Shown one piece after another: positions 42,758-53,211 of a stretch of 64,000 nt of DNA. This DNA comes from Morella rubra (lineage: Eukaryota; Streptophyta; Magnoliopsida; Fagales; Myricaceae), in the NCBI GenBank assembly GCA_003952965.2, contig CM025849.1:17446669-17510668 (forward strand), written 5' to 3'. The notes beneath the pieces were generated by a model. That model searched no databases. It was not told the origin of the DNA and was given only the letters and a program-made list of their open reading frames with translations. A program made the translations under genes and the position numbers. Every line of letters starts with the position of its first letter. The stretch's first letter is position 1.

Positions 42758-43411
42758 ATGAATAGGATGTTTAGATCCACTTCTTCCACTTGTTCTAGGT
42801 CATCTGGTTCCATTCCACCCATTCTAGGTATAGCAAATGAAGAAGAATATGAACTCCAAGAAGATATAACCATAGGTCATCAGTTAGACAAGATTGAACT
42901 TAAGCTAGATGGTCAATCTCCCATAACTGAGAAAACCTTTAATTCAGTTATCCAGTAAACCCGTAGGGTTAAAGGTCTTCTCTCCAGATTAGACAACCCT
43001 TAGTAAAGTCAATCAGATGTTAAGGGAATTAGTCCCAACTGATCCTAGTAAATCGGAAGGTAAAAAAACCCTCTTCTAATCTTCAAATAGGTGCTCTTAA
43101 TCAAGTAGACATAGAACCTACATTGGATCCTGATACAGAACACCAAATTAGTGAAATAGAAGACCAGTTCAAACAATTAGAAGTCAATAGGATCCACACT
43201 CGTCGTCCTAATCCTATGTCAACAATCACTTAGTCATCCTGAAGTTGTTGAGTTAATCATCTCCGGTTTCACTGGCTCTTTACGCCAATGGTGGGAAAAG
43301 TATCTCACAGAAGAAGATCGTGATTTGATTCGTTATGCAGTTCAGCATGAAGAAGCAGGTTACCCGATCTTTGATGAAACCATAGGTCAAGGTGTTAGTG
43401 ATGGTATTAAT
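42758..43411 (+). pseudogene. Caulimovirid polyprotein start joined to coat-protein region (internal deletion), unit B
   Basis: The ATG at 42758 opens MNRMFRSTSSTCSRSSGSIP, a Ser-rich N-terminus. About 37 codons later the sequence jumps to a segment matching 57950 onward in copy C, so the whole movement protein and the N-terminal coat-protein portion are deleted. From 42880 to 43411 it follows copy C's coat-protein region with stops (42956) and further small deletions. It ends abruptly where copy C continues, joining an inverted viral piece. Confidence 0.8.
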
Positions 43412-43665
43412 ACTATCTTCAGGAGTAGTATACTTCCTAAAGGATCGTTTGTGGTATTTGTTAGACTTTTTGAAGGAGGACCTGTCCTTCTAGTGTTTCC
43501 TATGTGATGGTGCTATGGGAGGCAGACCATACTGTTCGTAGAAATTACCCATTTCATCCTTAGCTTTTCTCCTATCTTTGCTAAGTTGATTACTAATCTT
43601 CATGTTAATACACATCTTTAAACCTTCTTTGTTAATGGTACTAACAAGATCACCATATGTGAGGT
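43412..43665 (-). pseudogene. Inverted caulimovirid coat-protein piece
   Basis: This stretch is the reverse complement of about 58925-59175 of copy C (coat-protein C-terminal part, segment NQLSKD and basic GLPPIAPS tail on the minus strand). It abuts the forward-oriented coat-protein piece at 43411/43412, giving a head-to-head junction. It ends at an (AT)n tract at 43666-43678. Confidence 0.85.
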
Positions 43666-43795
43666 ATATATATATATATGGTTGCACGTGACCAAAGCCA
43701 CAAGTGGAAATGCATACCAATCATTTAATTTGACTTGGATTGATATTCAAGCTCCCGTATGCATTTTTGGAAAATTAATTAGCAACAAATTTTCT

Positions 43796-44052
43796 AAATA
43801 TATATATATGGTTCTTTCTTATAATTGTTTAATAAGGTCCATGGCTAGGGAGTTCTTGCTCCAATATCGATTTGGATATGAGTTTCACCCCGGCCCTTGT
43901 ACATGACAAGCTATATAAAACACTACCCCACTCCCTCCCTAGAGAAGAACAGAATTTAGAAGAGGCACATCAGCTAGTACGAGTCGATTATTAGGCATTA
44001 ATAGTTCATTGGACTCGTTAACAAAATCCTTGATTATAGGCTAATGATACAT
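43796..44052 (+). repeat. Direct repeat of about 260 bp, left copy (partner 55208-55467)
   Basis: Both copies start in 'atatatatggttctttctta', share 'ggagttcttgctcca', 'cccttgtacatgacaag' and end 'ggctaatgatacat'. They differ by scattered substitutions. They bracket the CACTA-derived complex. The repeat contains a TATA-like 'ctatataaaac' and a polypyrimidine patch, so it may derive from a host promoter. Confidence 0.9.
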
Positions 44053-44474
44053 AAAAGTCATCACAAATACATACCCTCGTTGCGAATGAGTGACGGTAAA
44101 AATCATCACAAATACATAAAAATCGTCCGACAGCAAAAGTAAACCGTTCGGACGCTTTGCTGGGTGACTAGTTCCAAATTTTGGTAACTAAGTGATGATG
44201 AGAATCGTCACAATTTCTACAATATCGTCCAAGTGTTCTTTACGCATCGTCCAAACAAACCTTGCCTATTTATTTTGGTTCGAACGTCTATCCAAAGCTA
44301 TTCGGATGCTTTGTAGACTATCAAAACATATACGATGACGTTCTTATGTTGTCCGAACAGGTTTTACTTTGTGTTCGGATGGTTTTTTTTGTTCGGACTG
44401 CTGTCTAACCGTGCAAACGCCATGTAAACCATACGAACGCTTTTGTGCAGATTCTAAAAAAATGAGCATGCATA

Positions 44475-45655
44475 CGTGTACCAGCAGCCAGGCTTATGAC
44501 GAGCAACCTTTCGCTCTAGCTTTAACGTTGGTGCAGCATATAACAATCATTTTGTCCCGCTCGATTGTTGTCGAGCGGAACATTAAGTTAGCAGATATCT
44601 ATGATCCTACATTTGAGGGTCGGACGTTTCTAAAGGTGGTGAAGCATGTAGGTTGGGTTCGTTCATCCATATGACCAGCTATGCATCGAAGAACATTGTG
44701 TGGGAGTCTTATTGTGCCATATTATGGGCGAGGAACCTCGAGGAGCCTAGTATGGAGGTAATTGTCCGTAACGTTTAGATCACATTCTCGCCAGAAGAGC
44801 TAGCGAGATTCTTGAGTTACGAGAGGGATTTGATAGGATTCCCAAACCTGCCATGAGTGAGGAGGGCCGGCCTACTAAGGCCGAGGTTTTCCGGACTATG
44901 TAGGGCAAGGATACAACTATTTAGAGGGAAGCTACATGATACACAGGCAGCTACTTCCTTTTTGGCATATCATGCACCTGATCCTATGCTCCGCCATCGA
45001 CCGAAGAAGCACACCATAGAGCTATCTTATAGGGGCCGAGTTCATATACCTGGTAGTTGTACAGGGGCTACCTGTTGATATGGCATCATACATCTACCAG
45101 TCTGTTCGTGCAATGGCCCTGAAGACTGATGCTCAGATTTCATTGCCGCACGGGATTCTTCTGACCCAATTCCATCACGCCTTGCTAGTACCCGAGGGTG
45201 CTTATGAGTTGAGGGCGGTTCCACTTGGGTCAATCAACAAGACAACGCTCTCTAAATCGATGGCCCAGACACGTCGAGCGCTGCATGCTGCTCGAGTAGC
45301 TACAGGTAGACAATAGGAGCAGCCTGAAGAGGCAATGGTGGAGCAGTATCCTGGACAATCCTCGACCCAGGGAGTTGGTGCACAGCGACGAGTTGGGTGG
45401 ATGATATGATGTCATAGCTGACTCAGCGGATGCAGTTGATCATGCTGCCCACCCATGAGATGGTGACGAGTTTCAATGGTCGGCCGATAACTTTGGAGCG
45501 TAAGGTCACGCACATGGACTCCAGGTTGAAGAAGGAGGTCGCTGCAGTTCTGAAGCCATAAAGGGCGTGGCAACTGATGCAGAGTTATTTGCCCTGACTC
45601 AGTGGGTTGTGCAGATAAAGGAGCACCTTCAAAAAGTTCTGAGGTTCTAAAACTC
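44475..45655 (+). pseudogene. Plant transposon-associated protein remnant (Transposase_32-like)
   Basis: Readable pieces in shifting frames include ADIYDPTFEGRTFLKVVKHVGW, WESYCAILWARNLEEPSMEV, ITFSPEELARFLSYERD, and IYQSVRAMALKTDAQISLPHGILLTQ followed by VPEGAYELRAV. The pattern (an expected 'F-P-E-L-F' segment, then 'I-H-G-I-L-T' region) is that of the plant transposon protein domain found in several retrotransposon and CACTA contexts. Several stops interrupt it. Family placement is from memory of the pattern and is moderate. Confidence 0.45.
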
Positions 45656-47149
45656 ACGGATGATGATGAGGAGTAGTCTATCTTTATTTAGTTTTATTAT
45701 GACGTTTATTTTTTTATTATGTTTTGAGGATATTTGATATATTTATGTTATTTCTATTAGAACTTAATACAATATGTTAATTAATGTTATGTTTTTAATT
45801 TCGTTACATTCCTTAAAAAGAAACTATTTATTAGAACTTAACACGGTTAAGGTTATTTATATTATTAAATAACTTGGTTATTTAAAACTTGGTAATAAAT
45901 TGAATTGTATAAGCTTAAAAAAACAGATCATAAAAAACTGTTTGGATGGACTGATAAATGTTCGGACTATTTACTGTAAGCTTGAACGGAGTCATATTAT
46001 ATAAAATACACCATCCGAACGGTTATAAATACGGTCAGGACACTTCCGTTCACAATCGTTTCATTGAGACGCTATCATTTGGGAATTTACAAACAGCGTC
46101 ATGAAATGTAAGAGATCATTCAGATGGATAATATATTGTCTGATGTTGTTGTTTATGGTCAGATGCTATCGTCTGGGTATTTCTAAAATGGTGTCGTGAA
46201 ATTTTAGATAACGTTCAGACAATGTTGTCCCTTCCGAACGTGTTCGTTTATGACCAGACGTTGTCGTTTGAGGATTACTAAAATGGCGTTGTGAACTGAA
46301 AGATAGCATTCAGACGAGTGCAACATCATGCAAACGAATAGGAAATTTTATGCAGCAATAATTCCCTCGAAAACTAATACACGTAGGCATTCGAATTCCC
46401 TTTTATGCATCTGAATGGTTTCATGCATATGAAAGATGCAAAATCACAGATAGTGTAGCAAAAAAGGGGAAATCCTTAGAAAACTAGAGACTTGAGCAAG
46501 AGGAAAAGAGGGGAGCTGATTTTGGGCATCCAACCTCATTGAATAGGGTGTGGAAGGAGCAACTCATTTGGAATTTGATATTGGATTGCATTTGAGGTTA
46601 GTGGGTTTTAAAAGTTTCTTTGTTTTAGGATGAAAATCATGGATTTTAATATGTGAAAGCATGTGTTTTTTGAAATTTTAGGGGAAAAAATTATAGCAAA
46701 GGAGTTTAGGGTTGGTTGTGATGTGTTTATATTGCATTGTTTGTTATTTGGGATGATTTTGGCATGTTTTTGGATGGATTTTGGCATCTTTTTGTTGAAA
46801 AACAGTGTTGTTCGACAATTGCTATCTGGACACCCTTTCTTGGTTAGGATGAGTTGTTACGGGCGTCTGAACGCTATATTTTTTATTTGGATGGTTGGTA
46901 TTCCCAAACGATTTTTGGTATTATGTTTAATACATCCATTAAGCCTTAGTCCCGTTTAAGAATTACACGGAGTTCAGATAACGAACTCTGTGTAATTCTT
47001 GAAGTGTTCATGTTATGGACAGTTTCAATTTACAATATCCGTAATATGCATAATTAGTCCAACTATTGTGACAAATGTGTTTACAAATTTTGATGGAAGT
47101 CTCCTTTTGTCCTTCGAAGACACATTTAGCATTGAGATTACGTACTCAC
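45656..47149. other. CACTA interior, non-coding, with diverged subterminal-like repeats and a hairpin
   Basis: AT-rich to about 45950. From 46000 to 46340 a unit of roughly 85-90 bp recurs about three times ('tcagatgctatcgtctggg', 'ccagacgttgtcgtttgagg', each followed by 'taaaatgg' and 'tcagac'). The rest is non-coding. A strong hairpin is at 46958-47000. Confidence 0.5.
46958..47000. repeat. Hairpin with 18-bp arms
   Basis: AAGAATTACACGGAGTTC (46958-46975) pairs with 46983-47000 with a single mismatch; the loop is 7 bases. It is well above chance and unrelated to the Copia ends nearby. Confidence 0.75.
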
Positions 47150-48446
47150 TGTGAGTCCATGGATTAAGGCAAGCCAAGAGGGGGGTGAATTGGGTTTCCA
47201 AACTTTTTCGCTTTTAACCCCAAAACTGTGTTTGCAAAGTAAAGTAATTTAGCACAAGTATATTAAAACAACAAGTAAATAAGTGCTAAATGTAAAGAGT
47301 AGGGATAGAGAAGCAAACACGTGATTTTTAGGTGGTTCGGCAAACCCGCCTACATCCACCCCTCAAGCTCCTTCACCGAGCCTTGAGGTTTTTCCACTAT
47401 CTTCAAATAGTGTACACACTAGCTTCCGGGTGCTAGAGAACCATACAAGTGTTTTCCCGGGCTTAACACTCAAACCCACCCAAGTGTTTTTTGGGCTCAC
47501 CACTCACAACCCACCCAAGTGGTTTTTTGGGCTCACCACTCACAACCTAACAAGCTTGAGATATACTCTCTCTAAGCTTCTTCTTTAGTGAACAACCTCA
47601 CTAAAGGAATCACCTCTTTTGGATATAAAGATTGAAGAATAAACTCTCTCAAAGAGTGATATGAAATTGGAAAACTCTATCTCTTGATTCACACAAAGAC
47701 AAGGATATGAAAGTGTGTTTTGTGTGAATGATATGAGAAATATAGAATATGAAGGTTTGGAATATTTCTCAAGTGATCTAAATGATATGTGGTCGTTGTG
47801 TATATATTTTGGACGTTATGAAGGTGTATTTATAGGCCACATATGAAAACTAGCGTTTATAGCCGTTGGGAGTCGTCTGTTAAAAGCCGGTCGACCGCTA
47901 CATGAACCGGTCGACCGCTTCAAGTTACGTTACCCAACGGTCAATTTCAGAAGCTCAATGGATCTATTTTAAAATCAACCGTCGACCGCTATACCAAGCT
48001 CGGTCGACCGCTTCACCAGCCGTCGACCTCCTCAACTTAAGCACATGATCCGGTTCAATTAAAACCACGTTTTTGACCTCTTTGAAACACCCAATTTTAA
48101 AGACTTACTTCCCATAAGTATATGAAAGGTTTGGGAGTTTGATTGGGTGTTTTGAAACCTTTAAAAAAATTTTAATCTTTCAAACAAAGGTAAAACGGTT
48201 TATGCACGTTTTGAAAGATATGCAAGTGTGATTCATAATCCTTGTCAAAAGTGAAACTAAGAGTTACAAGGTTTATACCTTAAGGTCTTGAAACTTCACT
48301 TTTGAGCTCCTTGCATCTTCTTGATCTTCTTTCTTCAAGTCTTTGGCTCTTTCATCAAAACGTCTTTGTCTTTGAAGATGTCCGTTTTATAAACTTGATC
48401 TATTTATTGAAATCATCAAAATCTCGATTGTGCACAAAAGCCAACA
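47150..48446 (-). repeat. 3' LTR of the gag-only Copia element
   Basis: 1297 bp. Longer than the 5' LTR chiefly because of an extra repeat of about 38-40 bp near 47490-47545, where the phrase 'gggctcaccactcacaac' occurs twice in tandem. Contains repeated 'ggtcgaccgct' phrases at 47886-48010. Confidence 0.95.
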
Positions 48447-48463
48447 ATCTCCCCCTTTTTGAT

Positions 48464-49254
48464 GATGACAATAAATTGATAGTTTTGGGATGACTCCCCT
48501 ATCTTTTGCAATTGGACAATCATTTGAAACTTGAGACAAAGCATTAGTAGCCAATATTTATAATCCAATTCAAAAGGAGAATATATAGTCATTAAAACTA
48601 TCAACACATTTCTCCCCCTTTGTCACATCAAAAAGACAAAGAATATAAATGTAGATGGATGCATTACTAAAATTTAATAAAATTTAAGATATGTGCATGC
48701 ATTATCCATCAAGCTTTTCCAAATATGCATTCTACCAAATCCATCATGGGATCAAAGGGAATACAAGCATATTGAAATTAAGAAATCTCCCCTTTGTCAA
48801 TCAAAAAGTGAATGCATGGATGTAACTTCAAAAAATAATTTTTTCATCCAAAAGAACAATTGAGGCTTTCAAATGACAATCATATTGAAATGGTATAGAG
48901 GATGACTAATGGGGACTCAAGAGTCCATCGCTATTACGATAGTAGCCCACCGAGTGGGTTTGTACCAACCTCTTAGCTACCAATGACAATTTAAAGGTCA
49001 TTTTCAACCAAAAAATTTAAGCTCACAAAATCTCATAAAAATGATTTCTCATGGATAAATTTGTTCAGAACATATTCAAGGATCCAAAGGTTTAAATGTC
49101 ACAAGCCTTCTTGATAGGCAAGTTTCATCCAAGCACTCTTTATTGTTCCATCCTTCTTGAATCCTACAAAGGAATTAAGAAACCATTTTTGGTACCCAAG
49201 CTTTCTTGGGTCCTTCGGTGTTAGCCTTGGTTCCTTTTGGAACCCATGTCTTCT
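48464..49254 (-). other. Copia interior between gag and polypurine tract, non-coding
   Basis: No protease, integrase, RT or RNase H codons were found in any frame. It carries untranslated, AT-rich sequence where about 3-4 kb of pol would normally lie, so a large deletion or replacement defines this non-autonomous element. Confidence 0.7.
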
Positions 49255-50663
49255 TGAGAGTCTTGCTCCCAAGTTTCTTTAATGCACAATCAAAAATTAG
49301 ATGCCCATCTTTGTTGCAAAAATGGCATGTTGAGTAGGTGCACAAAAAGACTTAGCCTTCAAAAAATAGTTCTTAAAATATTTTTGGTGAATAGAAGGCT
49401 TGTAGCCTAAGCCACTTTTGTCAAAGACACATCTTTGACTACCAAGAATCAAATCCAAAGATTTCTTTCCTTGAGTGAACTTCTCAAGGATTTTGCTTTG
49501 AGAAACTATTTTGTTGTTCAAAGCAACTTTCTCTTTTTCAAATTCTAAAGCTTTTTGTTGGAGTAAATCATTTTCAAGCTTTAGAGTATTTCTCTCATTT
49601 TCTAATAAATCAATTTCTTTTGAGATCAAAATGAGTTTCTTTTTCAAGGATGTATATTTTGAACCAAGTTTTTCAAATTGACAAAGAAGTTCATCAAAGG
49701 CATTTTGAAGTTCAATATATGAAAGTTTAGGTTCATCATCCGAAGAGTATACCTCATCATCATCCTCAAATGCCATGAGGCACATGTTATGATTTCTCCA
49801 TCTTCTTCGGAGGAGGAGGAGCTTTCATCGTTAACATTCCATGATGTCTTCTTGTATTTGAGGCTTCTCTTCTCTTTCTTTCTTTTGAGGAAGTTCTTGA
49901 ACTTTCTAGTCATCAAGACTATGTCTTCCTCATCGTCATCGTCATCATCATCTTCGATTATGGAAGATTTGAGAGCGATCCTCATCTTCTTCTTACTCTC
50001 ATCTTCATTTTCGAGCATTTGGATCTCATGGGTCATGAGGGATCCGAGAAGCTCTTCTAGAGGTAGCTTGGTGAGATCTTTAGCCTCTTGAATCGTGGTC
50101 ACCTTTGCTTCCCAAGACTTTGGTAGTGACCTAAGGATTTTTCTCACCAAATCCGAGTTAGTATAAGATTTACCAAGTGCATTCAAAGCATTTATAATGT
50201 TGGTAAATCTAGTATACATGTCACTAATGGATTCTTCCGGTGTCATTTTAAATAACTCATAGTTATGGACAAACATACTAATTTTGGACTCTTTGACTTG
50301 GTTTGTCCCTTCATGTGTAATCTCTAGAGCATGCCAAATTTCCTTAGCATTTGTGCAAGAAGATATTCTATTAAATCTCCTCTATCTAAAGCACAATATA
50401 ATATATTCATAGCTCTTGCATCTAGAGATTTTCTTTTTGTCTAGGTCACTATATTCATTTTCGTTTTTGAGGGTTTCAACCTCTCCAACTTTCTTTGTGG
50501 GAATATGTGGACCATTCAATATGCATAACCATAAATCATAATCAATAGATTGAAAATAAATACTCATCCTAACTTTCCAATATGCATAATCACTACCATT
50601 AAAGAATGGTGGTCTAAGTGTGGAAAGTCCTTCAACTTGAGTGTTGAAGCTTGAAGTTGCCAT
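49255..50663 (-). pseudogene. Copia gag polyprotein (SIRE/Maximus-like), frameshifted
   Basis: ATG at 50663 (MATSSFNTQVEG, then PPFFNGSDYAYWKVRM) gives the N-terminal gag domain. After a frameshift near 50385 the UBN2 gag region runs 50276-49790 (FKMTPEESISDMYTRFTNII, KILRSLPKSWEAKVTTIQEA), then an acidic Asp/Ser-rich stretch. A second shift near 49785 leads to a long coiled-coil segment. After a third near 49320 a zinc knuckle with CNKDGHLIFDC and the WVPKGT...KAWVPK repeats follow. The length and the WVPK repeats point to the SIRE/Maximus lineage. It ends where pol should begin. Gag forms the virus-like particle. Confidence 0.9.
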
Positions 50664-50704
50664 TCTAACTCAAGATTGTTAAATCTTGTATAACGAGCAC
50701 CAAG

Positions 50705-50717
50705 CTCTGATACCAAT
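50705..50717 (-). promoter_or_regulatory. Copia primer-binding site (tRNA-Met)
   Basis: On the minus strand ATTGGTATCAGAG immediately follows the 5' LTR, the usual primer site for minus-strand DNA synthesis by Copia elements. Confidence 0.9.
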
Positions 50718-51996
50718 TGTGAGTCCAAGGATTAAGGCAACCCAAGAGGGGGGTGAATTGGTTTCCAAACTTTTTCGCTTTTAACCCCCAAAACCGTGTT
50801 TGCAAAGTAAAGTCTAATTTAGCACAAGTATATTAAAGCAACAAGTAAATAAGTGCTAAATGTAAAGAGTAGGGATAGAGAAGCAAACACGTGATTTTTA
50901 GGTGGTTCGGCAAACCCGCCTACATCCACCCCTCAAGCTCCTTCACCGAGCCTTGAGGTTTTCCCACTATCTTCAAATAGTGTACACACTAGCTTCCGGG
51001 TGCTAGAGAACCATACAAGTGTTTTCCGGGCTTAACACTCAAACCCACCCAAGTGGTTTTTCGGGCTCACCACTCACAACCCAACCAAGCTTGAGATATA
51101 CCCTCTCTAAGCTTCTTCTTTAGTGAACAACCTCACTAAAGGAATCACCTCTTTTGGATATAAAGATTGAAGAATAAACTCTCTCAAAGAGTAGATATGA
51201 AATTGGAAAGCTCTATCTCTTGATTCACACAAAGACAAGGATATGAAAGTGTTTTTTGTGTGAATGATATGAGAAATATATAATATGAAGGTTTGGAATA
51301 TTTCTCAAGTGATCTAAATGATATGTGGTCGTTGTGTATATATTTTGGACGTTATGAAGGTGTATTTATAGCCACATATGAAAACTAGCCGTTTATAGCC
51401 ATTGGGAGTCGTCTGTTAAAACGAGCTGGTCGACTGCTACATGAACCGGTCGACCGCTTCAAGTTACCGTTACCCAACGGTCAAATTGTCAGAAGCTCAA
51501 CGGATCTATTTCAAAATCAACTGGTCGACCCTATACTAAGCAGTCGAAGACCGGTCGACCACTTCACCAGCCGATCGACCTCTCAACTTAAGCACATGAT
51601 CGGTTCAATTAAAACCACATTTTTTACCTCTTTGAAACACCCAATTTTAAAGACTTACTTCCCATAAGTATATGAAAGGTTTGGGAGTTTGATTGGGGTG
51701 TTTTGAAACCTTTAAAAACATTTTAATCTTTCAAACAAAGGTAAAACGGTTTATGCACGTTTTGAAAGATATGCAAGTGTGATTCAAATCCTTGTCAAAA
51801 GTGAAACTAAGAGTTACAAGGTTTATACCCTAAGGTCTTGAAACTTCACTTTTGAGCTCCTTGCATCTTCTTGATCTTCTTTCTTCATGTCTTTGGCTCT
51901 TTCATCAAAACGTCTTTGTCTTTGAAGATGTCCGTTTTATAAACTTGATCCATTTATTGAAATCATAAAAATCTCAATTGTGCACAAAAGCCAACA
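50718..51996 (-). repeat. 5' LTR of the gag-only Copia element
   Basis: 1279 bp, highly similar to the 3' LTR but with scattered substitutions and the one larger indel described there, so the insertion is not very recent. Same 'ggtcgacc' subrepeats at 51428-51570. Confidence 0.95.
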
Positions 51997-52232
51997 CTCA
52001 CCTTCAATGGTGGGTGTATGTGCTCAATGTTGTAGGCGTGTATCAAAAGACTGAGGGGAAATACTGTTGAAATTTCTAACGCATCGGTCACAATGGTCAT
52101 GTCAATTACATGTTGTACGTGATATTGTAAACTTGAATGGAATAGGACCTATCACCTGAAGAAATTGAAGTTGAGTGTGAATGTCATCATTGTTTGCATT
52201 ATTGTTTGTATTTTCATCTTTGAAGGAACAAT

Positions 52233-52813
52233 ATGAATAAGAGCTGGATTTATGAGGCTGATAGACTAAAAAGTGCGAAGTATAGTGTTGATGTATGGAT
52301 TTTTATGGGTGTAGCCCATAATTATGATAGAAATTAATAAGATGTCCATGTAAGAGATGTAAGAATCGGTCACAATGGTCGCTATCTAACTATGGTCGGT
52401 TTGTTAGTATTAACACATCCCGAATGTGGTACAAAGACGATCCGTTCATGCTAGCATCTTAGGGGAATCAAGTGTTTTATAATAATGATATGAAGTCGGG
52501 CAGTCAATGGAAGATTGTTCAAAATATTATCCCTAGAAACACATATGATGTTCCACCTATTGAGGAGGAAGCTAATGAAGATGGAGAAGGACCGTCAAAC
52601 AGTGAAGCATACTAGGAGAATAAGTCTATTGAGCTTTTTGTGGACTTTAGCTCCTTTGACATGATCTCGTTGATTAGAAATGAAGTCGACACTTATGTGC
52701 TGGTAACCGATGATAGTGGTCCACAACAACGTGAAATAGAATGAAGCGATGATTCCTCAGAATCGTTTAGTGAATATTGTAGTGATTCTGAAGAATATGA
52801 CTCCGAAGACTAA
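52233..52813 (+). pseudogene. CACTA TNP2 transposase remnant, N-terminus fused to C-terminus
   Basis: ATG at 52233 reads MNKSWIYEADRLKS, like the transposase-associated domain at the start of TNP2. It is soon broken. From about 52370 the frame shows SINTSRMWYKDDPFMLA, VFYNNDMKSGSQWKIVQ and PRNTYDVPP, the DUF4216 C-terminal domain, and an acidic end with a stop at 52811-52813. The catalytic transposase core (about 500 codons) is absent, so an internal deletion joins the two ends. At least three internal stops. Confidence 0.75.
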
Positions 52814-53211
52814 CGCAACTTTATCGTTTCAATTTACTTTGCGTTTTATTTTATATTCATTTTGAGTAATATAATTCATTCTTGTTTTTTTTTTCTTCTA
52901 ATATTAATTTATTTGGTCACAGGACGACATCATGCCAACAGGAGGAAAATGTCTACGGTGCGATTCATCGGTTTGAGCAAACAGTACTCCCGATACACAA
53001 GTACTATCAAGTCCTTTGCTTAGAGATAGGGATGAATTACCATCGCCTACCATTGCTAGTCTAGTAGGCACCCAAAGTAGTTGTGCGTGTAAGTATCTTT
53101 CCTCCTCGATCTTAATTAAATATTATGAATTTTAAATTTCTATGCTTAACTAAATTTTAAATTTCTACGCTTAACTAAATTTTAAATTTATTGTTTTCTA
53201 TTTGTAGCGAC

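Larger units (their letters stand above)
47150..51996 (-). mobile_element. Complete but gag-only Copia LTR retrotransposon with target duplication
   Basis: A 4847-bp element on the minus strand. The 5-bp target duplication CTCAC is exact (47145-47149 and 51997-52001). The 5' LTR is 50718-51996 (1279 bp) and the 3' LTR 47150-48446 (1297 bp), both TGTTGG...CTCACA on the minus strand. The primer site ATTGGTATCAGAG lies at 50705-50717 (complement of tRNA-Met) directly after the 5' LTR. A polypurine tract AAAAAGGGGGAGA directly precedes the 3' LTR (48449-48463). The 2.27-kb interior encodes only gag; protease, integrase, RT and RNase H are missing. It could have moved only with enzymes from a full-length relative. 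Confidence 0.95.

Noticed and set aside
43666-43680. (AT)n tract as an origin or regulatory element
   Set aside because: A simple microsatellite at a rearrangement junction; no further evidence.
49789-50091. Serine-rich 100-codon + strand frame
   Set aside because: It is the complement of the Asp/Glu-rich stretch of the Copia gag on the minus strand.
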